Below the pieces are notes generated by a model. It was not told the DNA's origin. It did no database searches and saw only the letters and a program-made list of their open reading frames with translations. This document shows, piece by piece, positions 5,553 to 6,520 of a DNA stretch of 6,520 bases. Source of the DNA: an uncultured beta proteobacterium (GTDB lineage: Bacteria > Pseudomonadota > Gammaproteobacteria > Burkholderiales > Rhodocyclaceae); assembly GCA_903953145.1 (NCBI GenBank), contig CAJBIL010000385.1, positions 1 to 6,520 of the forward strand. The letters run 5' to 3'. Positions within the stretch are counted from its first letter, which is position 1. Every line of letters begins with the position of its first letter. A program made the translations under genes and the position numbers.

Positions 5553-6520
5553 ATGCCGCGTACCGCGCTGCTGCGTCAGTGGCTAACGAGCCACCTCGCA
5601 CAAGAATTCCCCGGGCAGGAATATCAACTTGAACCGGCTTCGGCCGATGCCAGTTTCCGGCGTTATTTCCGCGCCACACTGCCCGATGGCACAACGCGCA
5701 TCATCATGGATGCCCCGCCCGAGCAGGAAGATTGCCGCCCGTTTCTCAAGGTTGCTGCCCTGCTCCACGATGCCGGCGTGCACGTACCGGTGGTTTATGC
5801 TGAAGATTTGACGCAAGGCTTCCTGCTGCTCTCCGACCTCGGCAACACCACCTACCTGAGCGCGCTTGATGCATCAACGGCGCCCAAACTTTACCGCGAC
5901 GCCAATACTGCCTTGGTCGCCATCCAGCGTGCCAGCCGGCCCGGCGTGCTGCCCGAGTACGACCGTGCGCTACTCGACCGCGAACTACGACTCTTCCCCG
6001 ACTGGTACGTTGTCCGACACCTCGGCATCACGCTCGACGAAACCCAGCAGGCCACTCTGCGCTTGGTGTTCGACAAGATCCTCGCCAACAATCTGGCGCA
6101 GCCGCAAGTTTTCGTGCACCGCGATTACCACTCGCGCAACCTGATGGTTTGCGGTGAAAGCGGAGAGACCACATTCCCGGCCAACCCCGGCATCCTCGAC
6201 TTCCAGGATGCTGTTTTTGGCCCGATCACCTACGACCTCGCCTCACTCTATCGCGACGCGTATATCCACTGGGAAGAAGATCAGGAGCTCGATTTTGTCA
6301 TCCGCTACTGGGAAATGGCGCGCAAGGCCGGGTTGGCAGTACACGCCGACTTCCACGACTTCTACCGCGACTACGAGTGGATGGGCGCGCAGCGCCAACT
6401 CAAGGTGCTCGGCATCTTCGCCCGCCTCTGCCACCGCGACGGCAAGGACGGCTATCTGAAAGACATGCCGACGGTGATGGCCTACCTGCGCCAGACCTGC
6501 GAACGCTACCTTGACCTGCG
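5553..6520 (+). CDS. amgK: AmgK-like aminoglycoside-phosphotransferase-fold sugar kinase (3' end cut by window edge)
   Basis: This belongs to the phosphotransferase (APH/choline kinase) fold family. Next to lptD, the expected member is AmgK, the cytoplasmic anomeric kinase that makes MurNAc/GlcNAc 1-phosphate for peptidoglycan recycling; MurU then forms UDP-MurNAc, bypassing MurA. The 322 codons in the window are open throughout. SADASFRRYFR (30-40) is the N-lobe nucleotide-binding start and RIIMDAPP (49-56) the following strand. The catalytic loop is HRDYHSRNLM (189-198), with the base D191 and metal ligand N196. ILDFQDAVFGP (214-224) supplies the DFG-like metal-binding D216, and TYDLASLYRD follows. 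The family is about 330-350 residues long, so only a short tail should be missing. A loop of about 13 residues (200-212) separates the catalytic loop from the DFQD strand. AAGGAG at ideal spacing supports the ATG. murU would be expected just downstream, outside the window. Kinase family is near certain; substrate is inferred from context. Confidence 0.88.
   Translation, partial: MPRTALLRQWLTSHLAQEFPGQEYQLEPASADASFRRYFRATLPDGTTRIIMDAPPEQEDCRPFLKVAALLHDAGVHVPVVYAEDLTQGFLLLSDLGNTTYLSALDASTAPKLYRDANTALVAIQRASRPGVLPEYDRALLDRELRLFPDWYVVRHLGITLDETQQATLRLVFDKILANNLAQPQVFVHRDYHSRNLMVCGESGETTFPANPGILDFQDAVFGPITYDLASLYRDAYIHWEEDQELDFVIRYWEMARKAGLAVHADFHDFYRDYEWMGAQRQLKVLGIFARLCHRDGKDGYLKDMPTVMAYLRQTCERYLDL

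Overview
This is an ordinary chromosomal envelope-biogenesis locus of a Gram-negative bacterium. It is most likely a betaproteobacterium, possibly Rhodocyclales-like, but the lineage is inferred from gene order, moderate-to-high GC and protein style, not from any search. The left three genes (pdxA, surA, lptD) lie on the minus strand in the transcriptional order lptD-surA-pdxA. This is the start of the lptD-surA-pdxA-ksgA cluster known from Escherichia coli and other proteobacteria. The right end carries the first 322 codons of an amgK-type sugar kinase on the plus strand, divergent from lptD. In pseudomonads and relatives an amgK-murU pair sits at the same place.

Layout: 1-935 pdxA (minus, 3' end cut by the window edge); 942-2249 surA (minus, complete); 2260-5373 lptD (minus, complete, with a long N-terminal extension); 5374-5552 divergent intergenic region; 5553-6520 amgK-like gene (plus, 3' end cut by the window edge). 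The three minus-strand genes are only 6 and 10 bases apart, and the surA ribosome binding site overlaps the lptD stop codon, so they read as one translationally coupled operon.

How the genes fit together: LptD is the outer-membrane translocon that inserts lipopolysaccharide. SurA is the periplasmic chaperone that delivers outer-membrane barrels, including LptD, to the BAM complex. PdxA makes vitamin B6 and is a metabolic passenger in this operon. The AmgK-like kinase phosphorylates recycled cell-wall amino sugars so that UDP-MurNAc can be remade. The divergon thus pairs outer-membrane assembly with peptidoglycan recycling.

I found no mobile element, CRISPR array, RNA gene or previously undescribed system. 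The items most worth a second look are the roughly 300-residue Pro/Ala/Val-rich extension of LptD with a duplicated PLRVDPxLLGxPP peptide, the three near-identical 12-base repeats just before the lptD start (which lacks a Shine-Dalgarno), and an AT dyad in the intergenic region.
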